Shown piece by piece: positions 1 through 7,993 of a stretch of 64,000 nucleotides of DNA. Source of the DNA: an uncultured Prevotellaceae bacterium (GTDB taxonomy: Bacteria; Bacteroidota; Bacteroidia; Bacteroidales; Bacteroidaceae); the NCBI GenBank assembly GCA_947305005.1, contig CAMZCM010000010.1, forward strand, positions 20,643 through 84,642. The letters are read 5' to 3'. A program made the translations under genes and the position numbers. A model generated the notes under the pieces. The model ran no database searches. It worked only from the letters and a program-made list of their open reading frames with translations, and was not told where the DNA came from. How positions within the stretch are numbered: position 1 is the first letter of the stretch; the number at the start of each line of letters is the position of its first letter.

Positions 1-8
1 CGAAAAAA

Positions 9-575
9 ATGGGAAAAGCCATCATTTTCTGTGCCCCTTCCGGCAGCGGCAAAAGCACCATCATCGGCAGCCTGATGCCGCGTGAGGAGCTGAACCTCTT
101 CTTCTCCGTCTCTGCCACTACACGCCCGCCTCGCGGTCAGGAGCAGAACGGCGTCGAATACCTGTTCATGACGCCTGAGGAGTTTCGCTCTCACATCGCA
201 GCCAATGACTTTATCGAGTATGAGGAAGTCTATGCCGACCGTTTCTACGGAACGCTCAAGGCGCAAGTAGAGAAGCAGTTGGCAGCTGGGCAAAACGTGG
301 TCTTCGATGTCGATGTTCACGGCGGGATGCGCCTGAAGGAGTACTTCGGCGACCGTGCCCTCAGTCTCTTTATCCAGCCCCCTGGCCTTGAAGCCCTCCG
401 TCAGCGCCTCGAAGGTCGCGGCACCGACAGTCCTGAGGTCATCCAGCAGCGTCTCGACCGCGCCGAGTATGAACTCTCCTTCGCACCCCGTTTCGACCGT
501 GTTGTCATCAACGATGACCTCGAAACCGCCAAGGCCGAAGCCTATGCCCTTGTGCGCGATTTTGTTGGAGCTTGA
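9..575 (+). CDS. gmk: Guanylate kinase
   Basis: Cytoplasmic enzyme that phosphorylates GMP and dGMP to the diphosphates with ATP, feeding all guanine nucleotide pools. The 188 residues match the usual family length. The P-loop is at residues 9-17 (APSGSGKST, with Ala at the first position, which the Walker A consensus allows). The GMP-binding stretch SATTRPPR is at 35-42 and a YEEVYADRFYGT segment follows near 70-80. The ATG at 9 places the P-loop at the normal distance from the N-terminus. The window begins eight bases upstream, so the promoter and any upstream partner are not visible. nadD follows after 57 bases on the same strand, so the two are probably co-transcribed. Confidence 0.97.
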   Translation: MGKAIIFCAPSGSGKSTIIGSLMPREELNLFFSVSATTRPPRGQEQNGVEYLFMTPEEFRSHIAANDFIEYEEVYADRFYGTLKAQVEKQLAAGQNVVFDVDVHGGMRLKEYFGDRALSLFIQPPGLEALRQRLEGRGTDSPEVIQQRLDRAEYELSFAPRFDRVVINDDLETAKAEAYALVRDFVGA

Positions 576-632
576 ACTTTCCGCTCGACGTTGGTCGCTT
601 GACCCTTCAAGAACTCTCAACTTTCAACTTAA

Positions 633-1208
633 ATGACCATCGGACTCTTCGGCGGCAGCTACAACCCCATCCACACAGGTCACATCGCCCTCGGGCAGTG
701 GCTTGTTCGTCATCACTTGGTTGATGAACTGTGGTTTCTTGTCTCGCCGCAGAATCCGTTGAAACCCGCTGAGGGCCTGCTGGAGGATAACGCCCGTTTA
801 CGTCTGGCCAAGCTGGCCGTAGGACGAAAGCAGCACCTGCGTGTCTCTGATTTTGAATTTCATCTGCCTCGTCCTTCCTACATGGTCCACACGTTAGAGG
901 GACTTCGCGTCGCCTATCCAGACCATGACTTCGTGCTCGTCATCGGCGCCGACAATTGGCACCGCTTCCCGCAGTGGTATAAGTCCGACGAGATCCGTCG
1001 TCACCACCGCCTCCTTGTCTATCCCCGTCCTGGCTATCCCATTGATGAGGCCACGCTCCCTGGTGGCGTCACCCTCATCCACACTCCCCTCCACAACATC
1101 TCTTCCTCCGAGATTCGTGAGGCCATTGCGCACGATCCCGCCTATAACGGCTTTGGCCTTGATCCCCGCGTTTGGGCAGAAATCAAGGCCAAAGACTACT
1201 ATTTATAA
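633..1208 (+). CDS. nadD: Nicotinate-nucleotide adenylyltransferase
   Basis: Joins nicotinate mononucleotide and ATP to give deamido-NAD, the committed step shared by de novo and salvage NAD synthesis. The nucleotidyltransferase signature GGSYNPIHTGH is at residues 7-17 with both histidines of HxGH present, and the second ATP-binding motif SSSEIR lies near residue 160. Length (191 residues) is typical. It lies 57 bases after gmk; the gap carries an AT-rich stretch (605-631) related to short repeats seen elsewhere in the window. It ends three bases before the stop of the convergent cyclophilin gene, with no visible terminator between them. Confidence 0.96.
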   Translation: MTIGLFGGSYNPIHTGHIALGQWLVRHHLVDELWFLVSPQNPLKPAEGLLEDNARLRLAKLAVGRKQHLRVSDFEFHLPRPSYMVHTLEGLRVAYPDHDFVLVIGADNWHRFPQWYKSDEIRRHHRLLVYPRPGYPIDEATLPGGVTLIHTPLHNISSSEIREAIAHDPAYNGFGLDPRVWAEIKAKDYYL

Positions 1209-1211
1209 TAG

Positions 1212-2021
1212 TTATTTGATAGTGACGCGCTTGATGAAGACATTGCGGCGCGGTCGTTCCTTAGCATCAACTGGTGTACGTCCTATGCGCAGCGCCACTG
1301 GCATTCCCTCCACCACTTCGCCGAAAATTGTATAATCGCCGTCCAGATGCGGTGCGCCGCCGAGGCGGGCGTAAGCCTGTCGCTGCACATCGCTGAAGGG
1401 ACGCGGTGGGTTCTTGGCCAAGTCCTCCTCTGCCTCCACCTGCAGGCGATTTAGCAAGTCTTGATGCGCGGCGTGGTTCGTTACCTTCAAGGTACTCAGT
1501 TCCTCTGCGTTATCGTGTTGCAGTTGCTCAAACCGGGCTGCTACCTTCCCTTCATAGAGGAGAGCCTGCAACTCCGACAGCTCGGCAGAAGTATATTTCT
1601 TGCCCGTTACGATATACCATTGCAAAGCGCTGGAGCGGCGCTCAGGGTTGATGCTGTCTGGCTCGCGTGCAGCAGCGAGCACACCTTGTCGATGGAAATA
1701 GCGCGGATAGTGGATTTCAGCAGGCAATGTCTTCTCCGCTCCTGCCAGTTCTTCGTCCGCTCCCGCCTGGATGACCATTTCGGGCACGATACGATTGAAC
1801 GGACGGTTGTCATAGGCGTGAGCCTCCACGTTGCGGATGAAGTTGTCACGGTGTTGTGGCGTGTCATCATAGAGGCGCACCACGATGTCGCCTTCCGATG
1901 TTTCAATGAGCACCTCTGTCCCGCCTGCGCCCTTGTCTTTGCTTGAGCATGAGGTCATTACGGCCATGATGCCGCACAGCATCGCAGCCCCCATTACACT
2001 CCAAACACACAACTTTTTCAT
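1212..2021 (-). CDS. Cyclophilin-type peptidyl-prolyl isomerase, lipoprotein
   Basis: Predicted envelope-anchored peptidyl-prolyl cis-trans isomerase of 269 residues. The ATG at 2021 is chosen because it starts directly with a lipoprotein signal peptide (KKLCVW, a hydrophobic run, then a Ser-Cys lipobox); a longer reading from 2090 would overlap the upstream gene and hide the signal. The cyclophilin core is recognisable from the early strand VLIETSEGDIVVRLYDD, the active-site region RPFNRIVPEMVIQAG (the catalytic Arg is kept, the usual preceding His is Asn), and TIFGEVVEGM near the C-terminus. About 60 extra charged residues are inserted in the middle, a feature of Bacteroidota periplasmic cyclophilins. 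No promoter box was found in the 31 bases upstream, so it may be read with the HTH gene before it. Confidence 0.88.
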   Translation of the reverse strand: MKKLCVWSVMGAAMLCGIMAVMTSCSSKDKGAGGTEVLIETSEGDIVVRLYDDTPQHRDNFIRNVEAHAYDNRPFNRIVPEMVIQAGADEELAGAEKTLPAEIHYPRYFHRQGVLAAAREPDSINPERRSSALQWYIVTGKKYTSAELSELQALLYEGKVAARFEQLQHDNAEELSTLKVTNHAAHQDLLNRLQVEAEEDLAKNPPRPFSDVQRQAYARLGGAPHLDGDYTIFGEVVEGMPVALRIGRTPVDAKERPRRNVFIKRVTIK

Positions 2022-2052
2022 AATCCGCTTTTTTCTTACTGCGCAACTTTCA

Positions 2053-2514
2053 TCATCCTTCAGCAACGGCAGGGATTGCAGTTTCTTCAAAAGCGGGGTA
2101 TTCAGGGCGTGGCTTGACAGAAATTAATTCCAATCCTATATGATGAATAGTGTTAAGAATTAAGTCAAGTCTTTCATTACTGGGCTTTTTCTTGCCGCTG
2201 ATGTATTGGGCCATGAGGCTTTGCGAAATCCCCATCCTTCTTGCAACTGCTGACACATTCAACTCCGGATGAGAGATGAAGAGTTTGTAGAGGTCTGTTG
2301 TCTCTTGCTTATCAAAGAATCCCTCAAAACTCAGATCTTCGTCTAAGTCTTCCCAATGCAGGCCATAGTCGTCAGCTTCGTAGTTAGAAAGCTGTTCCTT
2401 GGTGGCATATTTCAGACGAGGATAGTCTTTGAACTTCTCGCAGGCTTCCTTGCCGTCGGCAGTCTTAATCCAAACGGCATCTTCTGTTAACCAGATTTTT
2501 TCTACCTTTTCCAT
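2053..2514 (-). CDS. DUF2442-like protein fused to an XRE-type helix-turn-helix
   Basis: A 153-residue protein in two parts. Residues 1-75 look like DUF2442 (WLTEDAVWIKTADGK at the start, then LHWEDLDEDLSFEGFF near 55-70). Residues 75-140 form a helix-turn-helix (VSAVARRMGISQSLMAQYIS, then GKKKPS) like antitoxin-type XRE regulators. The gene follows the DUF4160 gene by 8 bases and surely shares its promoter. The pairing of a small acid-responsive DUF4160 protein with a DUF2442/HTH partner resembles a toxin-antitoxin or small regulatory module, but no toxic activity can be read from the sequence. By analogy the HTH part would bind the operon promoter. Family naming is fairly sure; function is inference. 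Confidence 0.7.
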   Translation of the reverse strand: MEKVEKIWLTEDAVWIKTADGKEACEKFKDYPRLKYATKEQLSNYEADDYGLHWEDLDEDLSFEGFFDKQETTDLYKLFISHPELNVSAVARRMGISQSLMAQYISGKKKPSNERLDLILNTIHHIGLELISVKPRPEYPAFEETAIPAVAEG

Positions 2515-2522
2515 CGTCCTAT

Positions 2523-2762
2523 TTATTTAGCGTTATTGAAAAACTTATTCCAGTGCTCAGCAATGATTTCTTGATTATCTTCTATGATTGCTTCAATCAT
2601 TTTTAATTCGGAGACTTTGAATCCATGATTGTAAACTAGCGAGAGAGGAAACAGTTCATATTTTGCTTGTGAATTCCCCTTTTTCACGTGGATGTGGATA
2701 GGGGTATGGTCGTTTCTATAGAAAAAGAATCTATATCCCAATAGATGGAAAACTGTTGGCAT
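2523..2762 (-). CDS. DUF4160 family small protein
   Basis: A 79-residue soluble protein with the DUF4160 signature: MPTVFHLLGYRFFFYRNDH at the start and PIHIHVKKG just after it, including the paired histidines typical of the family. Nothing in it indicates an enzyme with certainty. It is the first gene of a two-gene unit with the DUF2442-HTH gene 8 bases downstream, and has its own promoter box at 2791-2798. Such pairs occur in many bacterial genomes and have been suggested to act like toxin-antitoxin pairs; that role is not shown here. Confidence 0.7.
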   Translation of the reverse strand: MPTVFHLLGYRFFFYRNDHTPIHIHVKKGNSQAKYELFPLSLVYNHGFKVSELKMIEAIIEDNQEIIAEHWNKFFNNAK

Positions 2763-2790
2763 CTCTGTTATTATCTTTGTTTTTCTGGCG

Positions 2791-2798
2791 CAAAGATA
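2791..2798 (-). promoter_or_regulatory. Promoter -7 box of the DUF4160 unit
   Basis: On the minus strand the bases read TATCTTTG followed by C, an exact match to the Bacteroidota TAnnTTTG box, 29 bases before the DUF4160 start codon. Confidence 0.7.
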
Positions 2799-2938
2799 GG
2801 TAATAGATTTATAACCTCCAAATTATTTCTCTGAAAAAATAGAAAGAGGCCAGAACATTATCCACACGAAGGACGGAATAATCTTTGCCTTCAACAAAAC
2901 GTCAAGACACAGAAAGTGATTATGTCCAAACAAAAATG

Positions 2939-2982
2939 AAAAAACGTCTGGACGAATTCCCAAAATCGTCCAGACGTTTTTT
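2939..2982. terminator. Terminator with a perfect 17-bp stem, downstream of gdhA1
   Basis: Arms 2939-2955 and 2966-2982 are exact reverse complements (core ACGTCTGGACGA) around a 10-base loop, with A and T runs at either side so that it can work in both directions. It lies 16 bases beyond the stop of the glutamate dehydrogenase gene. The same core recurs at 18232-18265, so it is also a member of a repeat family. Confidence 0.8.
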
Positions 2983-2997
2983 ATTATATCAAAGGAT

Positions 2998-4335
2998 TTA
3001 TACGATGCCTTGGGCCATCATCGCTTTGGCTACCTTCATGAAGCCGGCGATGTTGGCGCCTTTGACGTAGTTGACGTAGCCGTCGGGCTCGGTGCCGTAT
3101 TTCACACATTGGCCGTGGATGGCGTGCATGATTTGGTGGAGGCGCTTATCGACTTCGTCGGCACTCCAGCTGATGTGCATGGCGTTCTGACTCATCTCGA
3201 GGCCGCTGGTGGCTACGCCGCCTGCATTGACGGCCTTGCCGGGAGCGAAGATCATCTTGGCCTCGATGAAGGCATCGATGGCTTCGGGGGTGCAACCCAT
3301 ATTGGAGATTTCGCCTACGCACTGCACGCCGTTGGCGATGAGCTGACGGGCATCGTCGCCGTTGAGCTCATTCTGCGTGGCGCAGGGCAGGGCGATGTCG
3401 CACTTGACCTCCCAAGGTTTCTTGCCCTCCACGAACTTGGCTTCGGGGAACTTCTCGGCATAGGGCTCGCAGATGTCGTTGCCGCTGCTGCGGAGCTCCA
3501 GCAGGTAGTCAATCTTCTCGCCGCTGATGCCGGTCGGGTCGTAGATGTAGCCGTCCGGGCCACTGATGGTGATGACCTTGGCGCCGAGCTGCGTAGCCTT
3601 GGTGGCAGCGCCCCAGGCGACATTGCCGAAGCCGCTGATGGCTACGGTCTTACCCTTGATGTCAAGGCCGTGGGTGTTCATCATCTCGTTGACGAAGTAA
3701 AGGCCGCCAAAGCCTGTAGCCTCGGGACGGATGAGCGAACCGCCGTACTCGAGGCCCTTGCCCGTGAGCACGCCGCTCCAGTCGCGCGTCAGCTTCTTGT
3801 ACTGTCCGAAAAGGTAGCCGATTTCGCGGGCACCGACACCGATGTCACCTGCGGGGACGTCGATTTCAGGACCGATGTAGCGATAGAGCTCGCTCATGAA
3901 TGCCTGGCAGAAACGCATCACCTCGGCATCGCTCTTGCCGCGGATGCTAAAGTCGGAGCCGCCCTTGCCACCACCCATAGGTAGCGTGGTCAAAGCGTTC
4001 TTGAAAGTCTGCTCGAAGCCGAGGAACTTGAGGATGGAGAGGTTCACGCTGGCATGGAAACGCAGGCCGCCCTTGTACGGGCCGATGGCGCTGTTGAACT
4101 GCACGCGGTAGCCGAGGTTCACCTGCACCTCGCCCTTGTCATCCACCCACGGCACACGGAACGTGATGATGCGCTCAGGCTCCACAAGGCGCTCAATGAG
4201 CTTGGCCTTCTCGAACTCGGGGTGTTGGTTATAGACTTCTTCGATAGACATGAGTACTTCGCGCACAGCCTGCAAGTATTCTTTCTCACCCGGATGCTTG
4301 GCCTCCAGGTTGGCCATAATGGTTTCAATCTTCAT
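2998..4335 (-). CDS. gdhA: Glutamate dehydrogenase, NAD-type cofactor signature
   Basis: Hexameric-type glutamate dehydrogenase of 445 residues that interconverts glutamate with 2-oxoglutarate and ammonia in the cytoplasm. The substrate-binding segment PMGGGKGGSDF and the catalytic region VPAGDIGVG are intact. In the dinucleotide fold the motif is SGFGNVAWGA and the end of the second strand reads ISGPDGYIYDP. This Phe, Pro, Asp set is the one found in the NAD-specific enzyme of Clostridium symbiosum, so NAD or dual use is likely. A second copy at 46764-48104 has a different, NADP-like set. The gene is monocistronic: promoter box at 4381-4388, terminator at 2939-2982. The cofactor assignment is inference. 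Confidence 0.93.
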   Translation of the reverse strand: MKIETIMANLEAKHPGEKEYLQAVREVLMSIEEVYNQHPEFEKAKLIERLVEPERIITFRVPWVDDKGEVQVNLGYRVQFNSAIGPYKGGLRFHASVNLSILKFLGFEQTFKNALTTLPMGGGKGGSDFSIRGKSDAEVMRFCQAFMSELYRYIGPEIDVPAGDIGVGAREIGYLFGQYKKLTRDWSGVLTGKGLEYGGSLIRPEATGFGGLYFVNEMMNTHGLDIKGKTVAISGFGNVAWGAATKATQLGAKVITISGPDGYIYDPTGISGEKIDYLLELRSSGNDICEPYAEKFPEAKFVEGKKPWEVKCDIALPCATQNELNGDDARQLIANGVQCVGEISNMGCTPEAIDAFIEAKMIFAPGKAVNAGGVATSGLEMSQNAMHISWSADEVDKRLHQIMHAIHGQCVKYGTEPDGYVNYVKGANIAGFMKVAKAMMAQGIV

Positions 4336-4380
4336 AATCAGTTAAGTTAGTTAATGGTAATTAGATGTTCTTTTCGAAGG

Positions 4381-4388
4381 CAAAGATA
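4381..4388 (-). promoter_or_regulatory. Promoter -7 box of the first glutamate dehydrogenase
   Basis: Minus strand TATCTTTG followed by C, 46 bases before the start codon at 4335. Confidence 0.75.
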
Positions 4389-4453
4389 AGGAAAAGAAAG
4401 ATAAGTGATGCATAAATAGCGATAAATCTTTCTTGCGTTTCCGGAAAATGATG

Positions 4454-4461
4454 TATCTTTG
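4454..4461 (+). promoter_or_regulatory. Promoter -7 box of the dipeptidyl peptidase gene
   Basis: TATCTTTG followed by C, with a TTG-containing -33 region about 20 bases upstream. It sits 25 bases before the chosen ATG at 4487 and thereby rules out a longer reading from 4433. Confidence 0.75.
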
Positions 4462-4486
4462 CGGACAGAATCAACAAAATTGTCCT

Positions 4487-6697
4487 ATGAAATTACGTTC
4501 CCTCTTTGGATTGACAGCGCTGGCCGCTATGCTGGTCGCTGTGCCTGCGAAGGCTGATCAATTGACTCTGAAAGACCTGACACAAGGCGTGTATTCCGCC
4601 AAGACCATCTCGGGTGTGCGCCCACTGGCCGACGGCGAGCGCTACAGCCAACTCACTCCCGATGCCCGTCAGATTGTAGCCCGCTCTTTCAAGACTGGCG
4701 AACTGACCGACACACTCTTCAATGTCGAGACGGCACGCGGCGATGTGCGGCTGACCCACATCGACGGTTACATCATGAGCCCCAACGAGAAGACGATACT
4801 GATCCAGACGGAGACAAAACGCATCTATCGCCATTCGTTCACGGCCGTGTATTATATCTATAATGTGCGGAACCGCAAGCTGGAGCGTTTGTCTGACGGC
4901 GGGCCGCAGGAGGTGCCGGCATTCTCCAAGGACGGCAACATGGTGGCTTTCGTGCGCGACAATAACCTGTTTCTGGTGAAGCTGCTCTTCGGCAACAGCG
5001 AGCTGCAGGTGACGAAGGACGGCGAGTTCAACAAGGTCATCAACGGCAAGCCCGACTGGGTGAACGAGGAGGAGTTCAGCTTCTCACGCGCCTTTGACTT
5101 CAATGCCGACAACTCCATGCTGGCGTGGATTCGCTATGACGAGAGCGCCGTCTCAGAGTTCTCCTTTCCGCTCTATCGCGGCACTCATCCCTCGCGCGAC
5201 GAATACACCACCTACCCGGGTGCCTACACCTATAAATACCCGATGGCTGGCGAGCAGAACGCCACGGTGACGGTGCACAGCTATGACATCAAGAGTCATC
5301 GTATTCAGCAGATGAAGTTGCCGCTCGATGCTGACGGCTACGTGCCTCGCATTCAGTTTGCCAGCGACCCCGAGAAACTGCTGGTGCTGACGCAGAACCG
5401 CCATCAGGATCGTCTTGAGATCTACGCGGCCAATCCGCGCTCCACGGAGTGCAAGCTTATCGTGCGCGACGAGGTGGAGAAGTATGTCACCGAGGAACCG
5501 TACAAGAACCTGCAGCTGTTCGCCACCGGTTTTGTGCTGATGAGTGAGCGCTCGGGCTTCAACCACCTCTATCTCTATGACCTTAACGGCACGTTGAAGC
5601 GTCAGATTACCACGGGCGACTTCGTGGTTAAGGCGTTCTATGGCTTCAATCCCGCCACGGGTGACTGCTTCTTTGCCGGCAATCAGGAAGGCGCTATCTA
5701 TCAGGCGGTCTATCGCGCTGACGCGAAGGGTAATATCACAAAGCTCAGTCAGGAGAAAGGCACCAATAGCGCCGTCTTTAGCAAGAACTTCAAGTACTTC
5801 ATGAATGTCTATTCCAACAGTTACACGCCGCCCGTGACCACGCTCAACGATGCCAAGGGGAAGGTGCTGACCACGCTGGAGGATAATGAGAGTTTAAAGT
5901 CGAAAGTTGAAAGTTTAAAGTTGTCAAAGCCGGAGTTCTTTACTTTCAAGACCAGCGAGGGCGTGGAGCTGAACGGCTACATGGTCAAGCCTGCCAACTT
6001 CTCTGCCGCCAAGAAATATCCCGTTATCATGTACCAGTACAGCGGCCCGGGCTCGCAACAGGTACTCGACTCGTGGAATATTGGTAACATGGGAGGCTGT
6101 CTTTATGAGCATCTCATGGCTTCCGAAGGCTTCATCTGCGTGTGTGTGGATGGTCGCGGAACGGGCGGACGAGGCGCTGTGTTTGAGAAACAGACCTATC
6201 TGAATCTCGGCGACTTGGAGTCCAAAGACCAGGTGGAGGCAGCCCTCTATCTCGGTTCGCTGCCTTACATCGACAAGACCCGCATCGGCATCTGGGGTTG
6301 GAGCTATGGCGGCTTCAACACGCTGATGTCCATGACCGAAGGGCGCGGCGTGTTTGCTGCTGGCGTGGCCGTAGCACCTGTCACGGGCTACCGCTTCTAT
6401 GACAGCGTCTATACCGAGCGCTATATGAGAACGCCGAAGGAGAACCCCACGGGCTACGACCGTAACCCCATGACACGCGCCCCGAAGCTGCATGGTGCTC
6501 TGCTCATCTGTCACGGCTCAGCCGACGATAACGTCCACTACCGCAACACGGCAGAACTCGTGGAGGCGTTGGTGCAGGCCGACAAACCTTTCATGCAGCT
6601 CGTCTATACCAATCGCAACCACAGCATCTACGGCGGCAACACCCGCCAGCATCTCTATCGCAGCATCAGTGATTGGTTCAAGGATAAGATGAAATAA
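4487..6697 (+). CDS. Dipeptidyl peptidase IV, secreted S9 family
   Basis: Serine peptidase of 736 residues that removes N-terminal dipeptides, typically X-Pro, from peptides in the periplasm. The ATG at 4487 starts a clear signal peptide (KLRSLFGLTALAAMLVAVPAKA). Residues from about 40 to 480 form the DPPIV N-terminal beta-propeller, and the C-terminal third is the alpha/beta-hydrolase. The catalytic Ser is in GWSYGG near residue 606, the Asp in SADDNVH near 680 and the His in NRNHSIYG near 713. A DWVNEEEF segment matches the Glu pair that binds the substrate amino end. At 5889-5926 an AT-rich repeat-like stretch encodes SLKSKVESLKLSK in frame. Monocistronic, convergent with hemW. Confidence 0.92.
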   Translation: MKLRSLFGLTALAAMLVAVPAKADQLTLKDLTQGVYSAKTISGVRPLADGERYSQLTPDARQIVARSFKTGELTDTLFNVETARGDVRLTHIDGYIMSPNEKTILIQTETKRIYRHSFTAVYYIYNVRNRKLERLSDGGPQEVPAFSKDGNMVAFVRDNNLFLVKLLFGNSELQVTKDGEFNKVINGKPDWVNEEEFSFSRAFDFNADNSMLAWIRYDESAVSEFSFPLYRGTHPSRDEYTTYPGAYTYKYPMAGEQNATVTVHSYDIKSHRIQQMKLPLDADGYVPRIQFASDPEKLLVLTQNRHQDRLEIYAANPRSTECKLIVRDEVEKYVTEEPYKNLQLFATGFVLMSERSGFNHLYLYDLNGTLKRQITTGDFVVKAFYGFNPATGDCFFAGNQEGAIYQAVYRADAKGNITKLSQEKGTNSAVFSKNFKYFMNVYSNSYTPPVTTLNDAKGKVLTTLEDNESLKSKVESLKLSKPEFFTFKTSEGVELNGYMVKPANFSAAKKYPVIMYQYSGPGSQQVLDSWNIGNMGGCLYEHLMASEGFICVCVDGRGTGGRGAVFEKQTYLNLGDLESKDQVEAALYLGSLPYIDKTRIGIWGWSYGGFNTLMSMTEGRGVFAAGVAVAPVTGYRFYDSVYTERYMRTPKENPTGYDRNPMTRAPKLHGALLICHGSADDNVHYRNTAELVEALVQADKPFMQLVYTNRNHSIYGGNTRQHLYRSISDWFKDKMK
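5889..5926 (+). repeat. AT-rich repeat-like insert inside the dipeptidyl peptidase gene
   Basis: The stretch is built from near copies of AAAGTTGAAAGT and AGTTTAAAGT. It stays in frame and adds a Lys/Ser-rich run between the propeller and hydrolase parts. Similar sequence occurs before nadD (605-631). Confidence 0.5.
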
Positions 6698-6700
6698 GTT

Positions 6701-7810
6701 TTAGGACTCAATAGCCATCAGGTCGCTCATGATATCATCGGAGATCATGAGCGATTTTGTTGTGAGATGGAGGTGCTGTCCGTCGCGGGCGAGATTCCCG
6801 TTCTGCAGATGGAGAGCCGCCATGCGGAGAAGGTAGTTGAGTCGCGACTGACCGAAGCGATCAGCGATGCGGTTGAGGTCAACGCCACGAGCCGTGCGCA
6901 AGCCGCACATCACAGCTTCGTCGTAAAGGGCTTCCTCCGTGAGCACTTCCACTTCTGGCTTTCCTTCTTTCAAATACAAATCCAGCGAGGGCAGGTTGGC
7001 GCGACGGGTGCGGTCGCCATCGTAGCTGTGCGCTCCGGGGCCGAAGCCGAGATAGGGGGCGCCGGTCCAGTAGCTGCTGTTGTGGCGGGAATGGAAGCCG
7101 GGGAGGGCGAAGTTGGAGATTTCGTAGTGCTCGAAGCCTGCCTCGCGGGCCCGCTGACATAGCCGCTCATACATCGCTACCGACAGCTCTTCAGGCACCT
7201 CATGGACGCGCCCTTCGTTGCGCCAGCGTGTCAGCTCCGTTCCCTGCTCGTAGCTGAGGGCATAGGCAGAAAGATGCTGTACTCCCAGCGAGAAGGCGAT
7301 GTCAAGGTCGTTCTCCCACAGCGCCATCGTCTGTCCTGGCAGACCGTAGATCAGGTCGATGCTGATATTGCTGATGCCCGCTTCCTGCAAGGTGTGGACG
7401 GCGCGGATGGCTGTGGCGCTATCGTGGCGGCGATGGATGAGTCGCAGGAGGTCATCGTTGAAGGTTTGGATGCCGAGGGAAACTCTGTTGACCTCGCGCA
7501 ATTGCGCAATCTCAACAGAGTCATCGGGATTCATTTCCATCGTCACCTCCGCCTCCGCTTCGACCTCATAATGTTGCCACACGCAGTCGAGGATGCGGCG
7601 TAGGAGTGGGGTGGGGAGCAGCGAGGGTGTGCCGCCACCTATATATATAGTGCGTACACGCGTGTGAGGTATTTCCTGGCGGCGGGCTGCTATCTCCTGA
7701 CAGAGTGCCTCGACATACGTAGCCATTTCCGCCTCGCGAGTGGTGGAGTAAAAGTCGCAATAAGCGCACCGCGACCGACAGAAAGGGATATGAATATAAA
7801 GGCCTGCCAT
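6701..7810 (-). CDS. hemW: HemW-like radical SAM heme chaperone
   Basis: A 369-residue radical SAM protein of the oxygen-independent coproporphyrinogen oxidase-like family. The CxxxCxxC cluster motif is C11, C15, C18 (IPFCRSRCAYCDF), followed by IYIGGGTPSLLP. The short N-terminus before the cluster and the HemW-type C-terminus point to HemW, a heme-transfer chaperone, rather than to HemN, which carries an extra Cys after the motif; here that position is Phe. It sits on the minus strand, convergent with the dipeptidyl peptidase, only 3 bases from its stop. Its promoter box is at 7822-7829, giving a nearly leaderless message. Confidence 0.9.
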   Translation of the reverse strand: MAGLYIHIPFCRSRCAYCDFYSTTREAEMATYVEALCQEIAARRQEIPHTRVRTIYIGGGTPSLLPTPLLRRILDCVWQHYEVEAEAEVTMEMNPDDSVEIAQLREVNRVSLGIQTFNDDLLRLIHRRHDSATAIRAVHTLQEAGISNISIDLIYGLPGQTMALWENDLDIAFSLGVQHLSAYALSYEQGTELTRWRNEGRVHEVPEELSVAMYERLCQRAREAGFEHYEISNFALPGFHSRHNSSYWTGAPYLGFGPGAHSYDGDRTRRANLPSLDLYLKEGKPEVEVLTEEALYDEAVMCGLRTARGVDLNRIADRFGQSRLNYLLRMAALHLQNGNLARDGQHLHLTTKSLMISDDIMSDLMAIES

Positions 7811-7821
7811 GATTCTGGCGC

Positions 7822-7829
7822 CAAAGTTA
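7822..7829 (-). promoter_or_regulatory. Promoter -7 box of hemW
   Basis: Minus strand TAACTTTG, a match to TAnnTTTG, 12 bases before the hemW start codon, so the transcript has almost no leader. Confidence 0.6.
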
Positions 7830-7993
7830 GTAGTTTTTTAGCAAAAAAAGGTCAAAACATGAAAGCTGTTTCAAGATTTATTGCTAACTTGCGCACGTTT
7901 TGACGTAAAAAGTGTGCCCGAAGGGCCTCCGAAAGCGTTTTTGACACCTATTTATAAACTAAACATTAACTAAATACAAAAAACTTGCCGTCT

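Noticed and set aside
3010..3984. 324-codon open frame antisense to the first glutamate dehydrogenase
   Set aside because: Low-complexity, Ala/Val/Asp-rich translation with no recognisable domain; the minus strand encodes GdhA.
7985..7993. TTG start three codons upstream for the EF-G2 gene
   Set aside because: The ATG at 7994 gives the expected N-terminus; nothing supports the TTG.
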